Part shown: piece after piece, positions 32,983 through 40,776 of the stretch
Layout of the letters: the number at the start of each line of letters is the position of its first letter
How positions within the stretch are numbered: the first letter of the stretch is position 1
DNA from: Amycolatopsis orientalis DSM 43388
Lineage (GTDB): Bacteria; Actinomycetota; Actinomycetes; Mycobacteriales; Pseudonocardiaceae
Assembly: GCF_000411975.1 (NCBI RefSeq)
Contig: NZ_ASXG01000105.1
Location: forward strand, 1 to 44,401
Direction of reading: 5' to 3'
DNA length: 44,401 bases
Notes under the pieces: generated by a model
What the model saw: only the letters and a program-made list of their open reading frames with translations
Database searches by the model: none
Told to the model about the DNA's origin: nothing
Made by a program: the position numbers and the translations under genes

Positions 32983-34284
32983 TCAGCCGGCGAACCGCGG
33001 TCCTCCGGTGCTGATGAACCGCAGGTACCCGCGCCAGGACGCGTACCGGTCCAGGCCTTCCCCGCCCGCCGCGGCCGCGGGTTCGCACAGCACCGCGAGC
33101 GGCGAACTCCCGTCGTCCAGCTCGACCGGGCCCAGAACGAACGGCGAGGCCAAGCCTGCCGCGAACCGGCCGAACGCCGCGGGAGACAAGCGCCAGCGCT
33201 CGCCGTCGACCCCGGACGAGCCGGGGAGCACCCCGGGCTGAGGCGGGGTGACGCCGTCGAGCAGGACCATCCGGTACCTCTCCGCGGTCCGGACCAGGCC
33301 GCCGAACCGGGCCCCGTGCAGTTCGTCGTGCAACGGCTGGCCGCACAGGTGCGCCCCGAACACCACGACGTCAACGCTCTCGCACGGATACGGGTCCGGC
33401 GACGTTTCCCCGGTCAGCACGGACGCCAGGTCGATCCCGATCTGGTCCTCGAACGCGCGCGTCACGATGGTGATCCCGTACGGCCGCCGGTCCCCCGGGA
33501 CGGTCACCGCGGCTAGGTCCAAGGCGTTGAGCGTCGTGTCCTGGACGCCGACGGTCGGCAGGAGCAGAGCGTCCAGGTCTGCCAGCAGAGAGCGGGTGCC
33601 GAGGACGTTTCCAGCGCCGTAAAGCGCGCTGACGTCTACCGGGACCAGCACGGCCCCGGAAGCCTCCAGAGAGGCGGCGGCGACGTCGAAAACCCTCCTC
33701 GCGGGCAGCGGAAGGCTGGCTTCGGCGGGAATGCCGAGGCGCGGATGCTGCCCGGCGGCGAGGCGGACGTCGGCGGGCCATTCGCGGACTGCCGGGTCCA
33801 GACCATCGGGGCCGAGCATCGCCGCGACGGCGCGCTGGGCGGTCGCGAGGCGCTGCGCGGACACCGAAACGGTCGGCCCCGGGATCAGTCCGCGCGTCGG
33901 CTTGAGCGTGAGCACCCCGGGCGGGGCGGCGATCTCGCGGGCGGAGGAATTCAGTGCCAGATCGACGATCTCGAGTCCGACGGCCGCGTTTTCCGGGTCG
34001 GCGACGGTGGTTCCGAGGAGTACCGCGCCGGCGTCGATCAGGCGCGCGGGCGGGGCGTCCGAGTCTGTCGCGCAGACGATTCCGGCCAGCGGCAGGTCTT
34101 CTCCGGCGTGGACGCGTTCGTCGACGGTTTTCGCTTCGACGAGCACTTCCTCCATGGTGCGCACCGAGACCCAGAGTTCGGGGCGGTCGGCTTTCGCGAG
34201 CCGCTCGAACGCGGTGCGGACCCGCTCGTGCGAGCTGGGCGGAGGGACGGGAACAGGATCAGGTTCCGGCGGGAGCGTAGTCAC
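32983..34284 (-). CDS. Allophanate-hydrolase-like protein lacking amidase active site
   Basis: The protein has 433 residues, against about 600 for AtzF-type allophanate hydrolases. The C-terminal third (VDVVVFGAHLCGQPLHDEL, ERYRMVLLDG, WRLSPAAFGRFAAGLASPFV) is the AtzF C-terminal domain. The N-terminal two thirds follow the amidase layout (LPLAGIVCATDS, IDAGAVLLGTT, LTLKPTRGLIPG), but the GGSSSGS loop with catalytic serines is gone and the lysine expected after LPLAG is absent. There is no frameshift. It could be a regulatory or structural protein, or a gene that lost activity. GTG at 34284 has AGGAAAGGA upstream. No urea carboxylase gene is adjacent. Confidence 0.78.
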   Translation of the reverse strand: MTTLPPEPDPVPVPPPSSHERVRTAFERLAKADRPELWVSVRTMEEVLVEAKTVDERVHAGEDLPLAGIVCATDSDAPPARLIDAGAVLLGTTVADPENAAVGLEIVDLALNSSAREIAAPPGVLTLKPTRGLIPGPTVSVSAQRLATAQRAVAAMLGPDGLDPAVREWPADVRLAAGQHPRLGIPAEASLPLPARRVFDVAAASLEASGAVLVPVDVSALYGAGNVLGTRSLLADLDALLLPTVGVQDTTLNALDLAAVTVPGDRRPYGITIVTRAFEDQIGIDLASVLTGETSPDPYPCESVDVVVFGAHLCGQPLHDELHGARFGGLVRTAERYRMVLLDGVTPPQPGVLPGSSGVDGERWRLSPAAFGRFAAGLASPFVLGPVELDDGSSPLAVLCEPAAAAGGEGLDRYASWRGYLRFISTGGPRFAG

Positions 34285-35290
34285 GAGGGCGTCCTTTCCT
34301 CGGCGGGATCGGAGGAGTCCACTGTGTACGTCCGGCGCCGCGAACCTCAGCCCGCGACGCCGGGCCTGGCGGGTGCCAACACCGACCTCATGAGAAAAAC
34401 GTTAAACCGCAGACGTTTCCGTCACCAGCAGGATCGGATTACGCGATTGTTGCGGTGTTCGGGGGAAACTCACGCACCGTCGCGGCCGGACAGTCCCGTT
34501 GCGCCGACCGGAATCCCAAACTCGGCCATCAGGACGGCGTTCCGGGCCGGGCACCGCGCTTCCCGCAGTCGCCGCGACGCACGCGCCCGGACCGCATTCA
34601 CCCCCGGGGCCGGGCGTGGCGCGACGGATTATCCGGTGGCCTGGTTCGGCAATGTGCCTGGACCAGCGGCTCGGCCAAGGTCCTTCGGTGTCGCGCCAAC
34701 GCCGAGATGCACTCGCTGAACCCGCAGCGATTCCCTCAGTGACCACGAAGCCGCGCGCCCGCAGCAGACCCACCCCGGGATCCGCCATCCAGGCTGGTCA
34801 TGGCAGATCGCCAACCTCAGCACAATTCCGCGGGCCTCGACCAGACTCGTCCCCACGATCCGCCAATGTACGGCGGACCGCCCGGCGACACGCAGGGCTC
34901 GACAGCTCGCCAACCCGGGCCGATTCAGTGACCGCGAAACCGCGTGCCCGGACCGAACTCACCCTGGATCCGGCATCGCGCGGCGGGCCGCCCGGCGACA
35001 AGCCGGTCATCACAACTCACCGACCCCAACGCAATCCCCGCGAAGCCGCCCGCCCGCACCAGACCCACCCACGGACCCGGCATCACGCCGCGGACCACCC
35101 GGCGACAAGCCGGTCATCACAACTCACCGACCCCACCACAATCCCCGCGAAGCCACCCGCCCGCACCAGACCCAGCGATCGGGTATCGCGGCAGACCATC
35201 CAGGCTGGTCAGGACAGCTCGCCAACCCCGCGAAACCGCGCCCCCAAGATTCACCCCAGGGGAACCGGGGCACCGCAACCAACAGCCAGC
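34285..35290. other. 1 kb gene-free region with degenerate tandem repeat
   Basis: The right half of this 1006-base stretch (34735-35260) is a degenerate tandem repeat array. The left half (34285-34735) holds the promoter of the allophanate-hydrolase-like gene and otherwise shows nothing I recognise. No gene was accepted. Confidence 0.65.
34735..35260. repeat. Degenerate tandem repeat, about 107-base unit
   Basis: GGCGACAAGCCGGTCATCAC recurs at 34994 and 35101, 107 bases apart, in almost identical surroundings. Further degenerate units at about 34735, 34830 and 35190 share CGAAnCCGC, CAGACCCAC, GGATCCGGCATC and GACAGCTCGCCAACC. At least five units are present. It lies directly downstream of pspM. 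Confidence 0.75.
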
Positions 35291-36283
35291 TCAGCCAAGA
35301 TCCTTCAGCGCCAACGCCAGCCCGGCGAGCCGGTCCGTCGCGTCCGTCAGTGCTTCCCGCGACGTGACCATCCCGTCGCTGCTCGCCGCCACCGCGCGGC
35401 CGGCCGCGGCGACCAGGCTGCCGTAGCGTTCGAGGCCGTCGTCGAGTTGTTCGCGCAGTTTCGTGACCGCCGCCTGCAGCGCCGAACGTTCGCGTTCCGG
35501 GGCGGAATCGCGGCCGCGTTCGATCGCCTGGATCCGGTCGGCCAGGCCGCGCAGGGCGCGGGCCGCCTCGTCGGCCGTCACGCGGGCGTCGGCGACCGAC
35601 ACCTCCGGAACGGCTGTGGTGCCCAGCGAAGTCGGCACCGAGAGCTGCTTCAGCAGTTCGCGCAACGAGGCTTCCGACTCGGCCAGCCGCTCCATCGGCT
35701 CGCGCGCGGCCGAACCGGCGGCCGGCAGCGGCGGCGGGCCGCTCGGCGCGGCGGGCAGTTCGACCTTTTTCAGCTCTCGCAACCGCATCGCCGTGCGGAC
35801 GCTGAACGTGCCGAACACCAGCGTCGCGAACCCGGAGAACACCGCCTGCCCGATTTCCGGACCGGCCACCGCTCCGCCGAGCAGGCCGGTGGCGGTGAGC
35901 ACGGTGAGGATCCCGAGCAGGATCGTGACCAGCACCCACAGCGTCAGCACGCGCGAGGTGCGGCGGATCCGGCGCTGGTGCTTCGCGCTCGGCTCGTTCC
36001 AGCGCTGCCATTTCGCCCGGACCTCGGCCACCGCGGGCACCTGTCCGGCGACGGTCGAAAACACCGCGGACGCGGCCGGAGCCGACGGGCGGCGCGGCAC
36101 CGGCGGCGGGGACACCGGACCGCGCTGGGTCCGGCCGTTCTGCTGCGGCTTCCCGCCGGCTTCGTCGGCCGGCGGGAAGTACCGCTGCAGCTTTTCCTGA
36201 GCGCGCTGGGCGTAATCGGGCAACCGCTCGATGTGCTTCTCGAGCTTGGCGTTGAACTCGCTGAAGTCCCGCCGTTTGGTCAT
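35291..36283 (-). CDS. pspM: Phage shock envelope stress protein PspM
   Basis: The protein has 330 residues. Two adjacent membrane helices (VLTLWVLVTILLGILTVLTA and IGQAVFSGFATLVFGTFSV, about residues 112-163) divide a proline-rich N-terminal part from a long, charged C-terminal coiled coil. This matches PspM, the membrane partner of PspA in the mycobacterial Clp-regulated Psp system. The start is MTKRRDFSEFNAKLEKHIER. It follows pspA by 31 bases in the order known from mycobacteria; a pspN equivalent is not seen downstream, where a repeat array begins. Assignment rests on context plus topology. Confidence 0.85.
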   Translation of the reverse strand: MTKRRDFSEFNAKLEKHIERLPDYAQRAQEKLQRYFPPADEAGGKPQQNGRTQRGPVSPPPVPRRPSAPAASAVFSTVAGQVPAVAEVRAKWQRWNEPSAKHQRRIRRTSRVLTLWVLVTILLGILTVLTATGLLGGAVAGPEIGQAVFSGFATLVFGTFSVRTAMRLRELKKVELPAAPSGPPPLPAAGSAAREPMERLAESEASLRELLKQLSVPTSLGTTAVPEVSVADARVTADEAARALRGLADRIQAIERGRDSAPERERSALQAAVTKLREQLDDGLERYGSLVAAAGRAVAASSDGMVTSREALTDATDRLAGLALALKDLG

Positions 36284-36314
36284 CCCGCAGCCCCCTGCGC
36301 TCGCGCCCGGCCGG

Positions 36315-37160
36315 TCAGGCCGGGTTCTTGCCCTGTTCCGCCTGCACGCGGGCCTGGATCTCCCGCTGGATGTCGCCCGAGGCGGCCGGCTTGGCCGCCG
36401 CCGCGCCCGCGCCGCCGTCGGTGACCTGGGCGACCGAGTCGCCGCGCATCGACGCGCGGATCTGCTCCAGCCGCGAGTGGCCCGCCATCTGGGTGGCCGA
36501 CTCCTGGACCTCCATCATGCGGCCCTGCACCGAGTTCTGCGCCAGCTCGGCCGAGCCGAGCGCGGTGGTGTAGCGCTTCTCGATCTTGTCCCGGACCTCC
36601 TCCAGCGACGGCGTGTTGCCCGGCGCGGCCAGCTGGCTCATCTGGTTCAGCGAGGCGGAGACCTGCTCCTGCATCTTCGCCTGCTCCAGCTGCGAGAGCA
36701 GCTTGGTGCGCTCGGCCAGCTTCTGCTGCAGCATCGTCGCGTTGCGCTCGACCGCCTGCTTGGCCTGCGTGGCCGCCTGCAGCGACTGGTCGTGCAGCGT
36801 CTTCAGGTCTTCGATGCTCTGCTCGGCGGTGACCAGCTGCGCGGCGAAGCTCTCCGCCGCGGTCTCGAACTGCGCGGCCTTCGCCTCGTCGCCCTTGGCG
36901 CGGGCCTCGTCGGCCAGCACCAGCGCCTGGCGCGTCGAGGCCTGCAGCTTCTCGACCTCGCCGAGCTGGCGGTTGAGCTTCATCTCCAGCTGCCGCTGGT
37001 TGCCGATCACGGAGGCGGCCTGCTGCGTCAGCGCCTGGTGGTTGCGCTGCGCCTCCTCGATGGCCTGCTGGATCTGTACCTTCGGGTCGGCGTGCTCGTC
37101 GATCTTCGACGAGAACGCCGCCATCATGTACTTCCAGAACTTCACGAACGGGTTGGCCAT
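36315..37160 (-). CDS. pspA: Phage shock protein PspA
   Basis: The protein has 281 residues. It is an ESCRT-III-like protein that binds and protects stressed membranes. The start MANPFVKFWKYMMAAFSSKI holds the membrane-binding helix, and long heptad-rich coiled coils fill most of the chain (QQAIEEAQRNHQALTQQA; ESFAAQLVTAEQSIEDLKTL). The C-terminal 40 residues are alanine- and glycine-rich and longer than in enteric PspA. GGAGGAG lies just before the ATG. A SigE-type promoter sits 70-100 bases upstream. Confidence 0.93.
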   Translation of the reverse strand: MANPFVKFWKYMMAAFSSKIDEHADPKVQIQQAIEEAQRNHQALTQQAASVIGNQRQLEMKLNRQLGEVEKLQASTRQALVLADEARAKGDEAKAAQFETAAESFAAQLVTAEQSIEDLKTLHDQSLQAATQAKQAVERNATMLQQKLAERTKLLSQLEQAKMQEQVSASLNQMSQLAAPGNTPSLEEVRDKIEKRYTTALGSAELAQNSVQGRMMEVQESATQMAGHSRLEQIRASMRGDSVAQVTDGGAGAAAAKPAASGDIQREIQARVQAEQGKNPA

Positions 37161-37232
37161 CTCCTCCGCCTGCCTTCTTGCGTCCCACGGGCCCTGATTG
37201 CTTCGGGGCGGGGCGTCGCTCCCCTAGTCGCA

Positions 37233-37260
37233 CAACGTACCGACCCCGGCGTTGGGTTCC
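37233..37260 (-). promoter_or_regulatory. SigE-type ECF promoter for pspA
   Basis: Read on the minus strand, GGAACC (37255-37260) and CGTTG (37233-37237) are separated by 17 bases, matching the GGAAC and CGTT pattern of mycobacterial SigE promoters. Start would be near 37226, with a leader of about 65 bases before pspA. In mycobacteria this module is under SigE. Direct proof is lacking here. Confidence 0.65.
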
Positions 37261-37364
37261 ATCGTGTCAGGTCGGCCTCCGCCGTTCCAGGCGACCCCGG
37301 GGGAATTCAGGGTCAGCCCTGACCGCCGGTCGGGACCGGCCCGCAGGGGATCCCGCGCACGCCG

Positions 37365-37394
37365 ACGGCCCCGGGGAGATCTCCCCGGGGCCGT
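37365..37394. terminator. Perfect 15-base palindrome after clgR
   Basis: ACGGCCCCGGGGAGA (37365-37379) and its exact complement (37380-37394) make a 30-base perfect palindrome, 20 bases past the clgR stop. It would form a very stable hairpin with a tiny loop and probably ends or attenuates the clgR transcript before pspA. Confidence 0.75.
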
Positions 37395-37414
37395 GCAGCG
37401 AAGCAGCGCCGGCG

Positions 37415-37867
37415 TTACGCCGCGATCGTGGACGCCAGCTTCGGCGCGCCGATCGTGGTCCGCAACGTCGTGTTCATCCGCGGCGCGGGCTGGAGCCGCA
37501 GGTCGGACAGGTCGTCGCCGATCAGCTCCGACACCAGGCGGCCGCCTTCGAACCCGGCCTCGCCCCGGTCGGGCACGGTCTCCTTCGGAGCGGTCTCCAC
37601 CTCTTCGGCCACCGGCGCGACCTCGACCTTGTCGAGGGCCGACACGTCCGCGGCGACCTTGTGCAGCAGCTCGCCCAGCGGCAGCTCCAGCGCCTCGCAA
37701 ATGGATGCCAGCAGCTCGCTGGAAGCTTCCTTCTGGCCGCGCTCGACCTCGGAGAGGTAGCCGAGGCTCACCCGGGCGGCGCGGGAGATGTCACGCAGCG
37801 TCCGACGCTGGTTGGTGCGGGCATGACGGAGCCGATCACCGATCGCCTCGCGCAACAGCACGGTCAT
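37415..37867 (-). CDS. clgR: Transcriptional activator ClgR
   Basis: The protein has 150 residues. An XRE-type helix-turn-helix lies in residues 5-65 (RTLRDISRAARVSLGYLSEV, then ASSELLASICEALEL). It is followed by an acidic linker and a conserved C-terminal half (LVSELIGDDLSDLRLQPAPR). The last residues are STIAA; a C-terminal AA is a Clp-protease degron in known ClgR proteins. ClgR activates clp, rec and psp genes under stress. The ATG at 37867 has GGGAGG 6 bases upstream; GTG one codon earlier is too close. A ClgR-like box lies upstream. Confidence 0.92.
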   Translation of the reverse strand: MTVLLREAIGDRLRHARTNQRRTLRDISRAARVSLGYLSEVERGQKEASSELLASICEALELPLGELLHKVAADVSALDKVEVAPVAEEVETAPKETVPDRGEAGFEGGRLVSELIGDDLSDLRLQPAPRMNTTLRTTIGAPKLASTIAA

Positions 37868-37943
37868 CACGCGCCTCCCTTCCCGAACTGGTGCCTCCTA
37901 CGTTACCCAGAGCGGTGCCCCGAGTGCAGGACTTGACACGTGC

Positions 37944-37960
37944 GTACGCCAAGGGCGAAC
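37944..37960. promoter_or_regulatory. ClgR-type operator upstream of clgR
   Basis: GTACGCCAAGGGCGAAC contains CGCC-n3-GGCG, palindromic around 37952. It fits the CGC-n5-GCG core of ClgR sites. Placed about 80-90 bases before clgR, it suggests autoregulation. Confidence 0.55.
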
Positions 37961-37967
37961 GCCGTTT

Positions 37968-38432
37968 TCAGTCTAGTTGTTCCCGGAGCAGCGCGAACGC
38001 GGCGCGCACCGAGGACGTCCGGATCGTGTCCCGGTCACCGGTCTCGGCCAGCTCACGCACCGTGTCCACGCCCGGTCCGCTGAGCCCGAGGTACACCGTT
38101 CCCGGGGCCACGCCGTCCTGCGGATCCGGCCCGGCGACGCCGGTCAGTCCGAGTCCCCAGGTCGCCCCGCAGCGCTCCCGCGCGCCCCTGGCCAGCTGTG
38201 CGGCGACCTCCGGGTGCACCGCACCGTGCTCGGCCAGCAACTGCTCGTCGACGCCGGCGAGCGAAGCTTTCAGCGGTGTGGCGTAAACCACCAGCCCGCC
38301 GCGCAGCACCGCGCTCGCACCCGGCACCTGGGCGAGCGTGGCACAGACGAGACCGGCCGTGAGCGACTCCGCCGCGGCCACGGTTTCCCCCCGGCGGGTG
38401 AGGGTCTCGACGAGTTCGCGCGCTTCGGTCAT
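37968..38432 (-). CDS. CinA C-terminal type nicotinamide-nucleotide amidohydrolase
   Basis: The protein has 154 residues, the size of stand-alone PncC/YgaD proteins; the N-terminal CinA domain is absent. TVAAAESLTAGLVCATLAQ, GGLVVYATPLKASLAGVDEQ and WGLGLTGVAGPDPQDG are conserved. The enzyme deamidates NMN to nicotinate mononucleotide in pyridine-nucleotide salvage. ATG at 38432 overlaps the pgsA stop by one base (TGATG); GTG one codon upstream is also possible. Placement between pgsA and clgR matches related genomes. Confidence 0.92.
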   Translation of the reverse strand: MTEARELVETLTRRGETVAAAESLTAGLVCATLAQVPGASAVLRGGLVVYATPLKASLAGVDEQLLAEHGAVHPEVAAQLARGARERCGATWGLGLTGVAGPDPQDGVAPGTVYLGLSGPGVDTVRELAETGDRDTIRTSSVRAAFALLREQLD

Positions 38433-39079
38433 CACGCGCCCATCGCGCGCCGGCCGGCGGCGCGCAACCGGATCGCGCGGATCAGGTAGTCGACTCCGGT
38501 GATCACGGTGAGCGCGACCGCCAGGCCCATCAGCGCCCAGCGCACCGGGTCCGCGCCGGCCGGCAACGGCAGCAGGTAGGTCACGATCGCGACGATCTGC
38601 GCCATCGTCTTCGCCTTGCCGCCGCGGCTGGCCGGGATCACGCCGTGCCGGATCACCCAGAACCGCAGCAGCGTCACGCCGATCTCGCGCACCGCGATCA
38701 CGATCGTGACCCACCAGGACAGCTCCCCCAGCGCGCTGAGCCCGATCAGGGCGGCGCCGATGAGCGCCTTGTCCGCGATCGGGTCGGCGATCTTGCCGAA
38801 GTCGGTGATGAGCCCGTAGCGGCGGGCGACCCAGCCGTCGACCTGGTCGGTCGCCGACGCGATGGCGAACAGCCCGGTGGCGATCGCCCGCCACGTGGTG
38901 TCCTCGCCGTGGCCGGTGAACAGCGCGACGACGAACAGCGGGACCAGGACGAGCCGCGAGATGGTGAGCAGGTTCGCCAGGTTCAGCGTCGGGACCTCGG
39001 TCGCCTCGGGCAGCCGGTCCCCGCCCTCGGACGCGGCGCGGGGCACGCCCTCGCCTGCCCCGCTGGGCGCGGCACTCAC
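38432..39079 (-). CDS. pgsA: CDP-diacylglycerol--glycerol-3-phosphate phosphatidyltransferase PgsA
   Basis: The protein has 215 residues and several membrane helices. The CDP-alcohol transferase motif DGWVARRYGLITDFGKIADP, followed by IADKAL, carries the conserved aspartates of the active site. It makes phosphatidylglycerophosphate, precursor of phosphatidylglycerol and cardiolipin. A polar N-terminal segment of about 30 residues precedes NLANLLTISRLVLVPLF. GTG at 39079 overlaps the rimO stop as GTGA. Close homologues could act on inositol, so the acceptor is by family resemblance and context. Confidence 0.9.
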   Translation of the reverse strand: MSAAPSGAGEGVPRAASEGGDRLPEATEVPTLNLANLLTISRLVLVPLFVVALFTGHGEDTTWRAIATGLFAIASATDQVDGWVARRYGLITDFGKIADPIADKALIGAALIGLSALGELSWWVTIVIAVREIGVTLLRFWVIRHGVIPASRGGKAKTMAQIVAIVTYLLPLPAGADPVRWALMGLAVALTVITGVDYLIRAIRLRAAGRRAMGA

Positions 39080-40524
39080 CGGCCGGCGTCCGGCGCCGGG
39101 CGGACGACCAGGTCGACGCCGGCGGAGTCGACGACCTCGCAGCGGACGAGGTCGCCCACCGCGAGCGGCTCGGCGTTCTCGTCCTCGAGGATGACGCACT
39201 CGCCGTCGACCTCGGGGGCCTGGTGCGCGGCGCGGCCGACCGCGTCGTCGCCGTCCGTGCCGTCGTGTTCGACGAGCACGTCCACGAAGGTGCCGATCCG
39301 GTCCTCGGCGCGCTGCGCGGTCAGCTCCTCGACCAGCGCCGAAACGCGTGCGACGCGCTCGGCGACCTCGGCCGGGTCGAGCTTGCCGTCGAAGGTCTCG
39401 GCCTCGGTGCCGTCCTCGTCGGAGTAGCCGAAGACGCCGACCGCGTCCAGCCGGGCGCCGGTGAGGAACCGCTCCAGCTCGGCGAGGTCGTCCTCGGTCT
39501 CGCCGGGGAAGCCGACGATCACGTTGGTGCGGATGCCCGCCTCGGGCGAGTACTCGCGGATCTGCTCGGTGAGCGCGAGGAACGAATCGGTGGAGCCGAA
39601 CCGGCGCATCCGGCGCAGCACCTGCTCGCTGGAGTGCTGGAAGGACAGGTCGAAGTAGTCCGCGACCCCCGGCGTGGTCGCGATCGCCTTCACCAGCTGC
39701 GGCCGCGTTTCGGCGGGCTGCAGGTAGGAGACGCGGACGCGCTCGATGCCGTCGATCTCCGCCAGCCGCGGCAGCAGCAGTTCGAGCGCGCGGGCGCCGT
39801 CGCGGCCGAAGTCCTTGCCGTACGACGTCGAGTTCTCGCTGACCAGGAACAGTTCCTTCGCGCCGTTCTCGGCGAGCCAGGCCGCTTCGGCGACGATCTC
39901 GTCCGGCTGGCGGGACACGAACGACCCGCGGAACGACGGGATCGCGCAGAACGAGCAGCGCCGGTCGCAGCCGGAGGCGATCTTCAGCGCGGCGACCGGG
40001 GAATCGTCGAGCCGCGTGCGCAGGACGCGCGGGCCCCAGCCGTGCTGCGCGTGCCCGGGCACCTCGACCTCGGCCGCCGCGGCGGGCCGCCGCACCGGGC
40101 TGATCGGCAGCAGCTTGCGCCGGTCGGACGGGGTGTGCGCGGCGATCGCGCGGCCGGCGACCACGTCGTCCAGCCGCGCGGACAGGTCGGCGTAGTGGTC
40201 GAAGCCGAGCACCGCGTCGGCCTCGGGCAGGCTGTCGGCGAGTTCGTTGCCGTAGCGCTCGGCCATGCAGCCGACCGCGACGACCTTGCGCCCGGTGTCG
40301 GCGGCGGCGAGCAGCGTGTCGACCGAGTCCTTCTTGGCCGATTCGACGAACCCGCACGTGTTGACCACGACGACGTCGGAGTCCTCGGGTTCGGCGGCCA
40401 GTTCCCAGCCGCCCGCGGCCAGCCGGCCCGCCAGCTCCTCGGAATCGACCTCGTTGCGGGCGCAGCCCAAGGTCACGAGGGAGACACGGCGGGCACGAGC
40501 GGAGTCAGCGGCTGGAGAAGGCAC
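39076..40524 (-). CDS. rimO: Ribosomal protein uS12 methylthiotransferase RimO
   Basis: The protein has 482 residues. It adds a methylthio group to an aspartate of ribosomal protein S12. The N-terminal domain has cysteines in VTLGCARNEVDSE, VVNTCGFVESAK and VAVGCMAERYG, binding one iron-sulfur cluster. The radical-SAM motif is IASGCDRRCSFCAIPSFRG. A TRAM domain follows at the C-terminus. GTG at 40524 has no ribosome site but lies 7 bases after TACCCT (minus strand), so the message is probably leaderless. First gene of rimO-pgsA-cinA. Confidence 0.95.
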   Translation of the reverse strand: MPSPAADSARARRVSLVTLGCARNEVDSEELAGRLAAGGWELAAEPEDSDVVVVNTCGFVESAKKDSVDTLLAAADTGRKVVAVGCMAERYGNELADSLPEADAVLGFDHYADLSARLDDVVAGRAIAAHTPSDRRKLLPISPVRRPAAAAEVEVPGHAQHGWGPRVLRTRLDDSPVAALKIASGCDRRCSFCAIPSFRGSFVSRQPDEIVAEAAWLAENGAKELFLVSENSTSYGKDFGRDGARALELLLPRLAEIDGIERVRVSYLQPAETRPQLVKAIATTPGVADYFDLSFQHSSEQVLRRMRRFGSTDSFLALTEQIREYSPEAGIRTNVIVGFPGETEDDLAELERFLTGARLDAVGVFGYSDEDGTEAETFDGKLDPAEVAERVARVSALVEELTAQRAEDRIGTFVDVLVEHDGTDGDDAVGRAAHQAPEVDGECVILEDENAEPLAVGDLVRCEVVDSAGVDLVVRPAPDAGR

Positions 40525-40531
40525 GACGTTC

Positions 40532-40537
40532 AGGGTA
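40532..40537 (-). promoter_or_regulatory. -10 box of leaderless rimO promoter
   Basis: TACCCT on the minus strand (plus AGGGTA at 40532-40537) is 7 bases before the GTG start at 40524. No ribosome site lies between, so transcript and reading frame likely start together. No clear -35. Confidence 0.5.
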
Positions 40538-40690
40538 GCCGTCGCGTGCGGACCGCTCCGCGACGGCGTCGCCCAGTGCGGTGACGCGGCCTTCTCCGGC
40601 CGGGTCGCTCCGCCGAGGCCGGGGCGCCCGGCGACGCTGGGGACGCGGTCGAGGTGCGCCGACGCGGCTCTCGGGCTGGCGTCCGCCGTC

Positions 40691-40742
40691 CGTGAGGGGC
40701 CCCTTGCGGGAATCTGATTCCCGCAAGGAGTCCTTCACGGAC
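40691..40742. terminator. Nested hairpin element, copy B, after the AAA gene
   Basis: CCTTGCGGGAATC (40702-40714) and GATTCCCGCAAGG (40716-40728) form a perfect 13-base hairpin. It is flanked by GTGAGGGG on one side and CCTTCACGGAC on the other. It lies between the end of the AAA gene (40777) and rimO (40524), about 35 bases after the former, a suitable position for a terminator. It is the best-preserved member of the family. Confidence 0.75.
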
Positions 40743-40776
40743 CTGCCGAGCTGCCTGGCGCGAGTCCCGGCCCGCG

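Noticed and set aside
34285..34440. Possible GlnR site before the allophanate-hydrolase-like gene
   Set aside because: GTGAC and GAAAC half-sites are present but not at the expected 6-base spacing.
34735..35260. CRISPR array
   Set aside because: Units are about 107 bases, degenerate along their whole length, and lack the short identical repeat with unique spacers; no cas genes are near.
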